A stretch of 64,000 nt of DNA from Palleronia aestuarii (GTDB lineage: Bacteria > Pseudomonadota > Alphaproteobacteria > Rhodobacterales > Rhodobacteraceae), in the NCBI RefSeq assembly GCF_003253995.1, contig NZ_QKZL01000007.1, forward strand, positions 1 to 64,000, given 5' to 3'. The translations under genes were made by a program, and so were the position numbers. The stretch's first letter is position 1, and the number at the start of each line of letters is the position of its first letter. Below are positions 34,700-42,485 of the stretch, piece after piece. The notes below the pieces were generated by a model. That model saw only the letters and a list, made by a program, of their open reading frames with translations, did not search any database and was not told where the DNA came from.

Positions 34700-35324
34700 C
34701 ACGTTCCTCGCGCCATCCCACATGGCGGCGGGTAACCCGGCAGGAGCGGCACGGTTCCGCACAATGGAACATAAAGGAATCCCACCCGGTCATCGTATTG
34801 CCCAAGACGGGCCCGGCGTCGCGTGGATACGAAAACAACGGAGACCCGCGACGCCGTAATACAGCCATGAGACCCTCGCTGCGCCGATCACAAACACGAC
34901 GATCCGCGCGAACAGGAGCAGTAGGAACGCGAGGGCACCGTCCGCTGGCCTTTCGTATCCTTGATTGGACCCAGACCGGCACAATGGTCGTCGCCGCGGT
35001 GGCGCTCGCCGGCCCTGTTTTCGGCCACATACGCCGGCCGCCCGGTTTTTTCGCCGTTCTCACGCGGCTCTTCCTCACGTGCGTCGTGAACGCCTCTGAC
35101 TGCAACGGCCTCCGCGTCAAATGCGCGCTACCATGACCGCATCCCCTGGCTTCTCCTTCCCCGCGCGATCCGCCTCGCGAGGCACCTACGGCTCGGTACA
35201 CGGGTAGAGATCGCGGAAGCGACGCCATGACCGCGCCGAACTCGACGCGGGGCCGGATGTAGCTGGTCCTCTTAGGGATGACCACGCTAGACCGGCGGGA
35301 TCGAGGCAGACGGATAGGAGCGTC
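34700..35324. other. 625-bp stretch without a convincing gene
   Basis: Less GC-rich than its surroundings. A minus-strand frame (34790-34984, 64 residues) encodes a hydrophobic stretch (GALAFLLLLFARIVVFVIGA), and a plus-strand frame (34798-35136, 112 residues) overlaps it. Neither has a good ribosome-binding site, and their codon usage differs from neighbouring genes. A GC-rich dyad followed by CCCGGTTTTTTCG (about 35031-35053) could be a plus-strand terminator, which would suit a small transcript here. No RNA family recognised. Confidence 0.4.
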
Positions 35325-36977
35325 ATGACCGACACCGCGAGACCGGATCACCCCTGGTGGAAGAAGGCGACCGGCTACCAGATCTATCCCCGTTCCTTCG
35401 CCGATTCGAACGGCGACGGGATCGGCGACATCCCCGGCATCATCGGCAAGCTCGACCACCTCTCCGATCTCGGGATCGGGTTCGTGTGGCTCTCTCCGGT
35501 CTATCGCTCACCGATGGCCGACAATGGCTACGACATCTCGGATTACCGCGACGTGGCACCGGAATTCGGTACGCTCGACGATCTCGACCGCCTGATCTCG
35601 GAAGCGCGCGCGCGCGGGATCGGGATCGTCATGGATCTCGTCGTCAATCACAGCTCCGACCGACATGCCTGGTTCGAGGCCGCGCGGGCGAGCGCGGATG
35701 CGCCGGAGCACGACTTCTACGTCTGGCGCGACGCCGCGCCCGACGGCGGCCCGCCGAGCGATCTGCGCGCGTGCTTCGGCGGCTCCGCCTGGACGTGGGT
35801 GGAGGAGGTGGGCAAGTACTATCTCGGCTATTTCAGCCCGCAGCAGCCCGATCTCAACTGGCAGAACCCCGACCTCCGCGCCGCGATCTGGGACATGATG
35901 AACTGGTGGCTCGACCGCGGCATCGCGGGCTTCCGGATGGACGTGATCAGCCTCATCGGCAAGGACGTGGATGCGGGGGTCTTCGAGGAGGGCCCCGATC
36001 TCCACGCCTTCCTGCAGGAGATGCGGCGGGAGACGCTCGCCGGACGCGACATCGTCTCGATCGGCGAGAGCTGGTCGGTGAGCCCCGAGACGGCGCTCCT
36101 CTATTGCGGGCGGGACCGCGGCGAGCTCGACATGGTCTTCCAGTTCAACCACGTCACCCAGGGCTGGGACGAGACCTTCGGCAAGTTCCGTCCGAAGCCC
36201 TTCGACCTGCCGCGGCTGAAGCGGGTGCTCGCCGAATGGCAGGAGACGCTGGGGGAGGACGGCTGGAACTCTCTCTTCTTCACGAACCACGACCTGCCGC
36301 GGCAGGTGTCCGTCTACGGCGAGGATGGGGTTCACCGGGTCGCGTCGGCCAAGATGCTCGCGATCGCGCTCCACATGCTGAAGGGTACGCCCTTCATCTA
36401 TCAGGGCGAGGAGATCGGGATGACGAATGCCCGCTTCACCCGGATCGAGCAATACCGCGATTTCGAGACGCTGAACCATTACGAGGATCAACGACGCGCG
36501 GGCGTCTCCACGGAGGATTTCGTAGCGGGGGCGAGCGTCACCGCGCGCGACAATTCCCGCACGCCGATGCAATGGGAGGCCGGACCCGGCGCGGGCTTCA
36601 CCACCGGCACCCCCTGGATCGAGATCAACGCGAACGCCGACGCGATCAACGTCGCAGCCGACCGCGCCGATCCGGACGGCATCTTCGAGACGTATCGGCG
36701 TCTCGTCGCCCTGCGCCGCGAGAAACCGGTTGTGGCCTTCGGTCGGTTCGCGCTTCACGCGGCTGACTATCCATCGGTCTTCGCCTATACCCGCATGCTC
36801 GACGGGACGCGGCTGGCTGTGATCGCGAGCTTCAGCGCAGAGCCGGTCGAGTTCGACGTGCCCGAGGAGATGTCGGGCGCCGGGACATCCCTTGTCACGA
36901 ACGCGGCGGCGCGGCGCGCGATCTCCGGACGGATCACGCTCGCGCCCTTCGAGGCCTTCGCCATCGAAATGGACTGA
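35325..36977 (+). CDS. Alpha-glucosidase (GH13)
   Basis: 550-residue intracellular GH13 enzyme that hydrolyses terminal alpha-glucosidic bonds of small oligosaccharides. (beta/alpha)8 motifs in order: GIVMDLVVNHSSDRHAWF, nucleophile D206 in GFRMDVISLIGK, acid/base E248 in SIGESWSVS, and transition-state D323 in FFTNHDLPRQVS. The usual NHDQPR has Leu in place of Gln here. The oligo-1,6-glucosidase/maltase-like C-terminus carries GTPFIYQGEEIGMTN and NSRTPMQWEAG. No signal peptide. No sugar transporter or regulator adjoins it, so the natural substrate is open. Ribosome-binding site AGGAGCG. Confidence 0.93.
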   Translation: MTDTARPDHPWWKKATGYQIYPRSFADSNGDGIGDIPGIIGKLDHLSDLGIGFVWLSPVYRSPMADNGYDISDYRDVAPEFGTLDDLDRLISEARARGIGIVMDLVVNHSSDRHAWFEAARASADAPEHDFYVWRDAAPDGGPPSDLRACFGGSAWTWVEEVGKYYLGYFSPQQPDLNWQNPDLRAAIWDMMNWWLDRGIAGFRMDVISLIGKDVDAGVFEEGPDLHAFLQEMRRETLAGRDIVSIGESWSVSPETALLYCGRDRGELDMVFQFNHVTQGWDETFGKFRPKPFDLPRLKRVLAEWQETLGEDGWNSLFFTNHDLPRQVSVYGEDGVHRVASAKMLAIALHMLKGTPFIYQGEEIGMTNARFTRIEQYRDFETLNHYEDQRRAGVSTEDFVAGASVTARDNSRTPMQWEAGPGAGFTTGTPWIEINANADAINVAADRADPDGIFETYRRLVALRREKPVVAFGRFALHAADYPSVFAYTRMLDGTRLAVIASFSAEPVEFDVPEEMSGAGTSLVTNAAARRAISGRITLAPFEAFAIEMD

Positions 36978-36996
36978 TCCGTGCGTTGATCGTAGG

Positions 36997-37014
36997 CTGT
37001 CATCATCGCGTGAC
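36997..37014 (+). promoter_or_regulatory. Candidate Pho box upstream of the glycerophosphodiesterase gene
   Basis: CTGTCAT-CATC-GCGTGAC: a perfect first PhoB half-site (CTGTCAT, 36997-37003), the right 4-bp spacer and a weak second half-site. It lies 47 bp upstream of the start codon. Phosphate-starvation control would suit a periplasmic phosphodiesterase. Confidence 0.3.
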
Positions 37015-37060
37015 CTTTCAGGGCAATTGTCCGGTTCGCGATCAGGTAGGAGACCACTGG

Positions 37061-38275
37061 ATGAGACTTACGATCTACGCCGCGCTCGCCGCGGCGATGC
37101 CCGCGATAGCCGGCGCGCAATCCGGGGAGGAGGCGCTCGATTACGGAGTCCGCCCCGCCTTTCTCGTGGAAAAGCTCCAGGAGGGGGCGCTGAAGGACAA
37201 GCTTCTCTCCTGTGCGGGTCAGACGCCGGAACGCACCGCCTTCTCCATCGGCCATCGCGGCGCGCCCTTGATGTTTCCCGAGCATACGGTGGAATCGAAC
37301 CGCGCCGCGGCGAAGATGGGTGCGGGCATCCTCGAATGCGACGTGACGTTCACGGCCGACAAGGAGCTCGTCTGCCGGCACGCGCAGAACGACCTGCACA
37401 CGACGACGAACATCCTGCTGACCGATCTCGCGCAGAAATGCACCTCCGGCTTCACCCCCGCGGAAGGAGACACCGAGGCGAGCGCCGAGTGCCGCACGAG
37501 CGACATCACCCTCGCGGAGTTCCGGACGCTCGAGCCGAAGATGGACAGCTACGATCCGACGGCCGCGGATGCGGAGGCGTTCCAGGGCGGCGTCGCTCCC
37601 TGGCGCACCACGCTCTTCGCAGACGGGGCGCAGACGATGACCCATGCCGAATCGATCGCCCTCTTCGACACGCTCGGCGCCGACTTCACGCCGGAACTGA
37701 AGGCGCCTTCGGTCGAGATGCCCTTCGACGGGTTCAGCCAGGAGGATTACGCTCAGAAGCTCATCGACGAGTACAAGGATGCCGGGATCGACCCCGCCCG
37801 CGTCTGGCCGCAATCCTTCCAGTTCGAGGATGTCCTCTACTGGATCGAGAATGAACCCGATTTCGGCGCACAGGCCGTCTACCTCATCGATGACAGCTCG
37901 ATCGAGGGGCTCGACGGAATGGACCCGGAAAGCTGGGGGTTCACGCCCGCCGAATTGAAGGAGCAGGGCGTCAATTACGTCGCGCCCGCGATCCCGTTCC
38001 TTCTGACGCTCGACGAGTCGGGAGAGATCGTCCCGTCCGAACTCGCGACGCAGCTCGCCGCGGCGGATATCGACATCATCGCATGGTCGCTGGAACGGTC
38101 CGGTCCGCTGGCGAATGGCGGCGGTTGGTACTACCACACGATCACCGACGCGATCGATGGCGACGAGGATTACCTCAACGTCGTCCATGCGCTCGCGCAG
38201 GATGTGGGCGTGGTCGGCATCTTCTCCGACTGGCCGGCGACGGTGAGCTACTACGCGAATTGCTACGGATTGTAA
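37061..38275 (+). CDS. Glycerophosphodiester phosphodiesterase, periplasmic
   Basis: 404 residues. Sec signal peptide (RLTIYAALAAAMPAIAGAQ). GDPD-barrel motifs: general base H65-R66 in FSIGHRGAPL, followed by FPEHTVESNRAAAKMGAGIL and the metal-binding E92-C-D94, and H107 in LVCRHAQNDLH. C-terminal WSLERSGPLANGG. It is longer than the compact cytosolic enzymes, resembling the GlpQ-like secreted type that releases glycerol-3-phosphate from deacylated phospholipids in a metal-dependent reaction. Start chosen for AGGTAGGAG ahead of it. A hairpin follows the gene. Confidence 0.9.
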   Translation: MRLTIYAALAAAMPAIAGAQSGEEALDYGVRPAFLVEKLQEGALKDKLLSCAGQTPERTAFSIGHRGAPLMFPEHTVESNRAAAKMGAGILECDVTFTADKELVCRHAQNDLHTTTNILLTDLAQKCTSGFTPAEGDTEASAECRTSDITLAEFRTLEPKMDSYDPTAADAEAFQGGVAPWRTTLFADGAQTMTHAESIALFDTLGADFTPELKAPSVEMPFDGFSQEDYAQKLIDEYKDAGIDPARVWPQSFQFEDVLYWIENEPDFGAQAVYLIDDSSIEGLDGMDPESWGFTPAELKEQGVNYVAPAIPFLLTLDESGEIVPSELATQLAAADIDIIAWSLERSGPLANGGGWYYHTITDAIDGDEDYLNVVHALAQDVGVVGIFSDWPATVSYYANCYGL

Positions 38276-38310
38276 GATCGCCGCGTCGCGGGGCGTTTCT
38301 ACCCATATTC

Positions 38311-38345
38311 CGGCCGGGTACCTCAGGTATCCGGCCGTTGCATTT
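38311..38345 (+). terminator. Stem-loop after the glycerophosphodiesterase gene
   Basis: CGGCCGGGTACC (38311-38322), loop TCA, GGTATCCGGCCG (38326-38337): a 12-bp stem with one G-U pair, followed by TTGCATTT. Probable intrinsic terminator with a weak U-run. Confidence 0.55.
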
Positions 38346-38407
38346 CCGGGAACGACGCCTGTCACGAGTGGCGCCGGCCGACCTTTCCAAGCTGAGGATA
38401 GGGGCGA

Positions 38408-38436
38408 TTGACTAACCTGATCGTTTTGGTAAGACT
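38408..38436 (+). promoter_or_regulatory. Candidate promoter of the hemP/imelysin gene run
   Basis: TTGACT (38408-38413), 16-17-bp spacer, TAAGAC/AAGACT at 38430-38436, about 60 bp before the first small gene. The surrounding sequence (GACTAACCTGATCGTTTTGG) is the most AT-rich part of this intergenic region and could hold an iron-responsive operator. No clear Fur or Irr box was identified. Confidence 0.35.
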
Positions 38437-38495
38437 TGAGAGTGAGCCCAGCCACCCGATCGGGAAGCCCGGACTTGGTGAACAGGAGGTGCCCC

Positions 38496-38663
38496 GTGGC
38501 CAACCAAGACGCAGAGCGCAATCCCGCACCCCGCGAGGAACCGTGGCAGGCAGCTTCGTCCCGCGACGAATTCCTGATGGGATTGACCGAAGGCGGATCA
38601 CCCGATGCGGCTTACCCGCGTGACTTTCACGCTCCGAGGGAGGACGAGTCGTGGATGTCGTGA
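38496..38663 (+). CDS. 55-residue small protein upstream of hemP
   Basis: GTG start behind a strong AGGAGGTG ribosome-binding site (38485-38492). The product is hydrophilic, Glu/Arg/Pro-rich (APREEPWQAASSRDEFLMGL ... SPDAAYPRDFHAPREDESW), with no cysteine and no membrane segment. The stop overlaps the hemP start as GTGA, which argues that the frame is translated. Family not recognised. It may be a leader peptide for hemP translation or a small regulator of the iron genes. Confidence 0.55.
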   Translation: MANQDAERNPAPREEPWQAASSRDEFLMGLTEGGSPDAAYPRDFHAPREDESWMS

Positions 38664-38815
38664 CACCTGCCCGGAGCGAGGCCCAGGCCACCGAGATCCC
38701 CACCCATTCGGCTCGGGATCTCACGGGAGCGGACCGCCTGGCGCGCCTCGTTCTTGACGACAAGGTCTATGTCCTGCGCATCACGCGGGCCGGCAAGCTG
38801 ATCCTCACGAAATGA
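38660..38815 (+). CDS. hemP: Hemin uptake protein HemP-like
   Basis: 51 residues ending in VYVLRITRAGKLILTK, the hallmark C-terminus of the HemP family, which accompanies heme and iron uptake genes and is known as an iron-regulated small protein (HmuP) needed for heme-transport gene expression in rhizobia. GTG start at 38660 overlaps the preceding small gene (GTGA); a GTG at 38651 is a possible alternative adding three residues. The stop overlaps the next gene (ATGA). Its presence marks the whole downstream run as iron-related. Confidence 0.8.
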   Translation: MTPARSEAQATEIPTHSARDLTGADRLARLVLDDKVYVLRITRAGKLILTK

Positions 38816-39306
38816 CGGTCCACACCCCCCTCCCGCGTCCCGACCGTGGCGCGTTGCCTGTCGGCCTGATCGACGAAGCGGACGCGATCACGCGATCGGC
38901 GATCATCCTACTGCGCTGCTGGTGCACGGGCGGCGAATCCCGCAAACACATCGCGGCGCAGTTCCGCGACGTCCTGCCGGCCGAGGCGGCGCGCGATGCC
39001 GTACGGGATTTCGACGCGTTGATGGAGCTGACGCTCGCGGCCGCGCGCCGCCCGCTCATGCGCCACGAGTTGGACTGCCGCTGCATGGGCGGCGACGAGA
39101 ATGCCTTCGCCCAGATGATCGTGGCCGGCGCCGCGGGCGATCACGACGACGCTCTGCTCTTCGCCTGCGTCCTGATGACGGGCCCCGCCGCCTTCGAGGC
39201 CGGGCGGCTCTCGATCGCGCTCGGTCAACCGTTCCTCCGCCTCGCGACGGCGCATGGCCGAGACCCTCATCCCACCCATTCGACGCCCGCTTCGCGCGTC
39301 CACTAG
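38812..39306 (+). CDS. Hypothetical protein with paired Cys-x-Cys motifs
   Basis: 164 residues, mostly helical, no signal peptide. Two similar cysteine motifs, RCWCTGG (about residue 36) and DCRCMGGDENAFA (about residue 88), could bind metal or heme or form redox disulfides. I do not recognise a characterised family. ATGA overlap with hemP and a 12-bp gap to the imelysin gene place it firmly within the iron gene run, where a regulatory or maturation role is conceivable. Confidence 0.7.
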   Translation: MTVHTPLPRPDRGALPVGLIDEADAITRSAIILLRCWCTGGESRKHIAAQFRDVLPAEAARDAVRDFDALMELTLAAARRPLMRHELDCRCMGGDENAFAQMIVAGAAGDHDDALLFACVLMTGPAAFEAGRLSIALGQPFLRLATAHGRDPHPTHSTPASRVH

Positions 39307-39318
39307 AAGGAATTTCCC

Positions 39319-40581
39319 ATGTCCCGTCTCCTGCTTGTTTCCTGCGCCAGTACGGCACTCTGCGCCCTGCCCGCCCTGGCAACCGAGAAGGGAGACATCC
39401 TCGGGACATATGCCGATATCGCCGAGGCCGCCTACGGCGACAGCCTCGTCGCGGCAGAGGCGCTCGGGGACGCCGTCGCGGAACTGCTCGACGCGCCCTC
39501 GGCCGATACGCTCGCGACCGCGCGGCAGGCCTGGCTCCGCGCGCGCATCCCCTATCAGCAGACGGAGGCCTTCCGGTTCGGCAACCCCATCGTCGACGAT
39601 TGGGAGGGCAAGGTGAATGCCTGGCCGCTCGACGAGGGGCTCATGGATTATGTCGACCCGAGCTATGGCGGTGCGACCGACGAAAACGCCTATGCGGCGC
39701 TCGACGTCATTGCCAACCCGACCTTCACGCTCTCCGGGGAAGAGATCGACGCGACGGAGATCACGCCCGCGTTGCTGCGTGACACGTTGCACGAGGCCGA
39801 CGCGGTGGAGGCGAACGTGGCGACGGGCTACCACGCGATCGAGTTCCTGCTCTGGGGGCAGGATCTGAACGGGACGGAGGCCGGCGCAGGCGCCCGTCCC
39901 TGGACGGATTACGCGACTGGCGCGGACTGCACCCACGGCAATTGCGACCGCCGCGGGGAATACCTGCGCTCGGCGACGACATTGCTCGTCGACGATCTCG
40001 CCTGGATGGCCGATCAATGGACGGCGGGCGGGGCCGCGCGGGAGGCGGTGCTCGCTAACGAGGATGCGGGGATCGACGCGATCCTCACCGGCATGGGCTC
40101 GCTCTCCTACGGCGAACAGGCCGGGGAGCGGATGAAGCTCGGCATCCTGCTCAACGACCCCGAGGAGGAGCACGATTGCTTCTCCGACAACACCCACAAC
40201 AGCCATTACTACGACGCGATGGGCATCCGGAACGTCTACGTGGGGAGCTACGCCCGGATCGACGGCACGGTCGTGTCGGGACCGTCGCTTTCCGAACTCG
40301 TCGCCGAGAGCGATCCGGATGTCGACGCGGCGCTCCGGGCCGATCTCGATCACACCATGGCGGAGATGGGCCGGATCAAGGCGGTCGCGGAAGCGGGCTT
40401 CTCCTACGACCGGATGCTTGCACGCGGCAATTCGGACGGAGAGGCCCTGATCACGAACGCGATCGACGCGCTGATCGCGCAGACCCGCAGCATCGAGCGC
40501 GCGGTGGTGGCGCTCGGGCTCGACCAGATCGCCTTCCAGGGGTCGGAGAGCCTCGACGATCCGAACGCCGTCTTTCAATAG
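39319..40581 (+). CDS. Imelysin/IrpA-type periplasmic protein (peptidase M75 family)
   Basis: 420 residues with a Sec signal peptide (LLLVSCASTALCALPALA). The family motif GxHxxE is present as G170-Y-H172-A-I-E175 (GYHAIEFLLWG). Other conserved pieces are RQAWLRARIPYQQTEAFRFG, WPLDEGLMDYV and the metal-ligand-like DCFSDNTHNSHYYDAMG. Members such as IrpA are iron-repressed and needed for growth under iron limitation. Structures show helical duplication and a putative metal site, but peptidase activity is doubtful. First of two imelysins in this cluster. Confidence 0.9.
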   Translation: MSRLLLVSCASTALCALPALATEKGDILGTYADIAEAAYGDSLVAAEALGDAVAELLDAPSADTLATARQAWLRARIPYQQTEAFRFGNPIVDDWEGKVNAWPLDEGLMDYVDPSYGGATDENAYAALDVIANPTFTLSGEEIDATEITPALLRDTLHEADAVEANVATGYHAIEFLLWGQDLNGTEAGAGARPWTDYATGADCTHGNCDRRGEYLRSATTLLVDDLAWMADQWTAGGAAREAVLANEDAGIDAILTGMGSLSYGEQAGERMKLGILLNDPEEEHDCFSDNTHNSHYYDAMGIRNVYVGSYARIDGTVVSGPSLSELVAESDPDVDAALRADLDHTMAEMGRIKAVAEAGFSYDRMLARGNSDGEALITNAIDALIAQTRSIERAVVALGLDQIAFQGSESLDDPNAVFQ

Positions 40582-40653
40582 GCCGCCGGACCGTCGTATG
40601 AGTACGGGGGCGCTGCCGCCGGGCATTGCCCCCATTCCGCTTCAGGACCCCCC

Positions 40654-40926
40654 ATGGCGAAATCTGCGAAACTTCCTTCCCCGTGTATCGGCGTATGCAA
40701 GTTCCGCCGCGGGGACCATTGCATCGGCTGCTCCATGACGAAGCCGCAGAAACGGATGTTCAAGTCGCTCCGGAAGGCGGAGCTGCGCCGGGCCTTCGTC
40801 ACGATGCTGGTCCACCAGCAGAACGATCTCGGCCGTTACACGCACTGGACCCGGGCGTATCTGAAGAAGCTTCGGAAGAAAGGCGCGACCCCGCCCCCGC
40901 CGCTCGATGCCTCCCTGAAACCGTGA
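40654..40926 (+). CDS. DUF1289 small cysteine-motif protein
   Basis: 90 residues, basic. N-terminal SPCIGVCKFRRGDHCIGCSM carries the four-Cys pattern of DUF1289, suspected to bind iron-sulfur or zinc. The C-terminal part is Lys/Arg-rich (KKLRKKGATPPPP). No signal peptide, so cytoplasmic. It lies between the first imelysin and the di-heme oxidoreductase and overlaps the latter by GTGA. It may have been captured by the operon or serve as an iron sensor or chaperone; neither is established. Confidence 0.85.
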   Translation: MAKSAKLPSPCIGVCKFRRGDHCIGCSMTKPQKRMFKSLRKAELRRAFVTMLVHQQNDLGRYTHWTRAYLKKLRKKGATPPPPLDASLKP

Positions 40927-42485
40927 CGTCGACCCGGATCGCCCTCCTCGCCGCGATCACCGGCATGGCGATCGGCGGCGCGGCGCTTTCCGGTGAGCCG
41001 CAGGATGCGCTGACGCGCGCGCATCTCGACGTCGTGGCGCGCACGGATGCGGAAGCGGCGCGGATCGCCGACATCGTCGCGCCCGCCACGAGCTTCGATG
41101 CCGCCGAACCGTTCGAGGCCAATCCTGGCGGCGGCGCGACGGTTCGGGCGCGCAGCGATGCGGACGCGTTCTCGCAGGCCTCGGGCAACATCTCCTTCGC
41201 CCGCGAGCTGGACTTCAAGATCGGCAACGGGCTGTTCCGCAAGGTCTGGGTGTCTTCGCCCGCCTCCACCCAGGCCTCCGATGGGCTCGGACCGCTCTAC
41301 AATGCCCGCTCCTGCCAGCGCTGCCACCTGAAGGACGGGCGCGGCCACCCGCCGGAGGGACCAGAAGACCCGGCCGTGTCCATGTTCCTGCGCCTCTCCG
41401 TTCCGGCGGCGCCTGACGAGGCGACGAGCGAGATCGAGGCGTTCCTCCTCTCGCTCGGGGAGGAGACGCGACGTGCCCGCCCCGATCCCGTCCTGGGCGG
41501 GCAGCTCCAGAACTTCGCCGTCCAGGGTCAGGCGGCGGAGGGCCGGATGACGATCACCACGCGGGAGATGCCCGTCGAGCTCGCCGGAGGCGAGACGGTC
41601 ACGCTTCTCGCGCCCGAATACGGCATCGCGGATCCGGGTTATGGGCCACTCCGCGACGATCTGATGCTTTCGCCGCGGGTCGCGCCACAGATGATCGGGC
41701 TGGGGCTTCTGGAGGCGATCCCGCCCGCCGACATCCTCGCCCTCGCCGACCCCGAGGACGCGGATGGCGACGGCATCTCCGGCCGCGCGCAGGCCGTCTG
41801 GTCCTTCGAGGAAGAGCGCCCGATGCTCGGCCGGTTCGGGTTGAAGGCGGGCGCACCCACGATCCGGGAGCAGGCGGCGAGCGCGTTCGCGGGCGATATC
41901 GGGATCTCCACGCCGATCTTCGAGGCGCCCTGGGGCGATTGCACGCCGGAGCAGGACGCTTGCCGCGCGGGCCCGCATGGCGATGGCGACGCGCGCGGCA
42001 CGGAGGTCGACGCGGAGGCGCTCGACCTCGTGACCTTCTATTCGCGCAACCTCGCCGTGCCCGCCCGTCGCGACGTGGACGCCTCGGAGGTCCTGCGCGG
42101 CAAGGAAATCTTCTACGACGCGGGCTGCCCCGCCTGCCATCAGCCGAAATTCGTGACCGACCGGCTCGCCGATCAGCCCGAACAGAGCTTCCAGCTTATC
42201 TGGCCATATACCGATCTCCTCCTCCACGACATGGGCGAGGGCCTCGCGGACCATCGCCCCGAGGGGCGTGCATCGGGTCGCGAGTGGCGCACCGCGCCGC
42301 TCTGGGGGATCGGGCTCACCGAACAGGTGAACGGCCATTCCCGGTTCCTGCACGACGGTCGCGCGCGATCGCTTCTCGAGGCCGTGATCTGGCACGGCGG
42401 CGAGGCGCAGGCCGCGCGCGACCGCGTCGTGGAGATGCCGAAACCCGACCGCGACGCCCTCATCCATTTTCTGGAGAGCCTGTGA
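40923..42485 (+). CDS. Di-heme oxidoreductase (predicted thiol oxidoreductase, COG3488 type)
   Basis: 520 residues, GTG start coupled to DUF1289, N-terminal signal segment (IALLAAITGMAIGGAALSG). Two c-type heme motifs: C131-Q-R-C134-H135 and C402-P-A-C405-H406. The calcium-loop-like DPEDADGDGISGRAQAVW and the C-terminal RTAPLWGIGL...FLHDGRARSL resemble the cytochrome c peroxidase/MauG superfamily. Thus a periplasmic redox protein. In this gene cluster type it always accompanies imelysins; it might oxidise Fe2+ or reduce Fe3+ for uptake, but its substrate is unproven. Stop overlaps the second imelysin (GTGA). Confidence 0.88.
   Translation: MTSTRIALLAAITGMAIGGAALSGEPQDALTRAHLDVVARTDAEAARIADIVAPATSFDAAEPFEANPGGGATVRARSDADAFSQASGNISFARELDFKIGNGLFRKVWVSSPASTQASDGLGPLYNARSCQRCHLKDGRGHPPEGPEDPAVSMFLRLSVPAAPDEATSEIEAFLLSLGEETRRARPDPVLGGQLQNFAVQGQAAEGRMTITTREMPVELAGGETVTLLAPEYGIADPGYGPLRDDLMLSPRVAPQMIGLGLLEAIPPADILALADPEDADGDGISGRAQAVWSFEEERPMLGRFGLKAGAPTIREQAASAFAGDIGISTPIFEAPWGDCTPEQDACRAGPHGDGDARGTEVDAEALDLVTFYSRNLAVPARRDVDASEVLRGKEIFYDAGCPACHQPKFVTDRLADQPEQSFQLIWPYTDLLLHDMGEGLADHRPEGRASGREWRTAPLWGIGLTEQVNGHSRFLHDGRARSLLEAVIWHGGEAQAARDRVVEMPKPDRDALIHFLESL

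Noticed and set aside
34798-35136. 112-residue plus-strand frame as a gene
   Set aside because: No ribosome-binding site, Arg-rich composition with no motif, and it overlaps an equally weak frame on the other strand.
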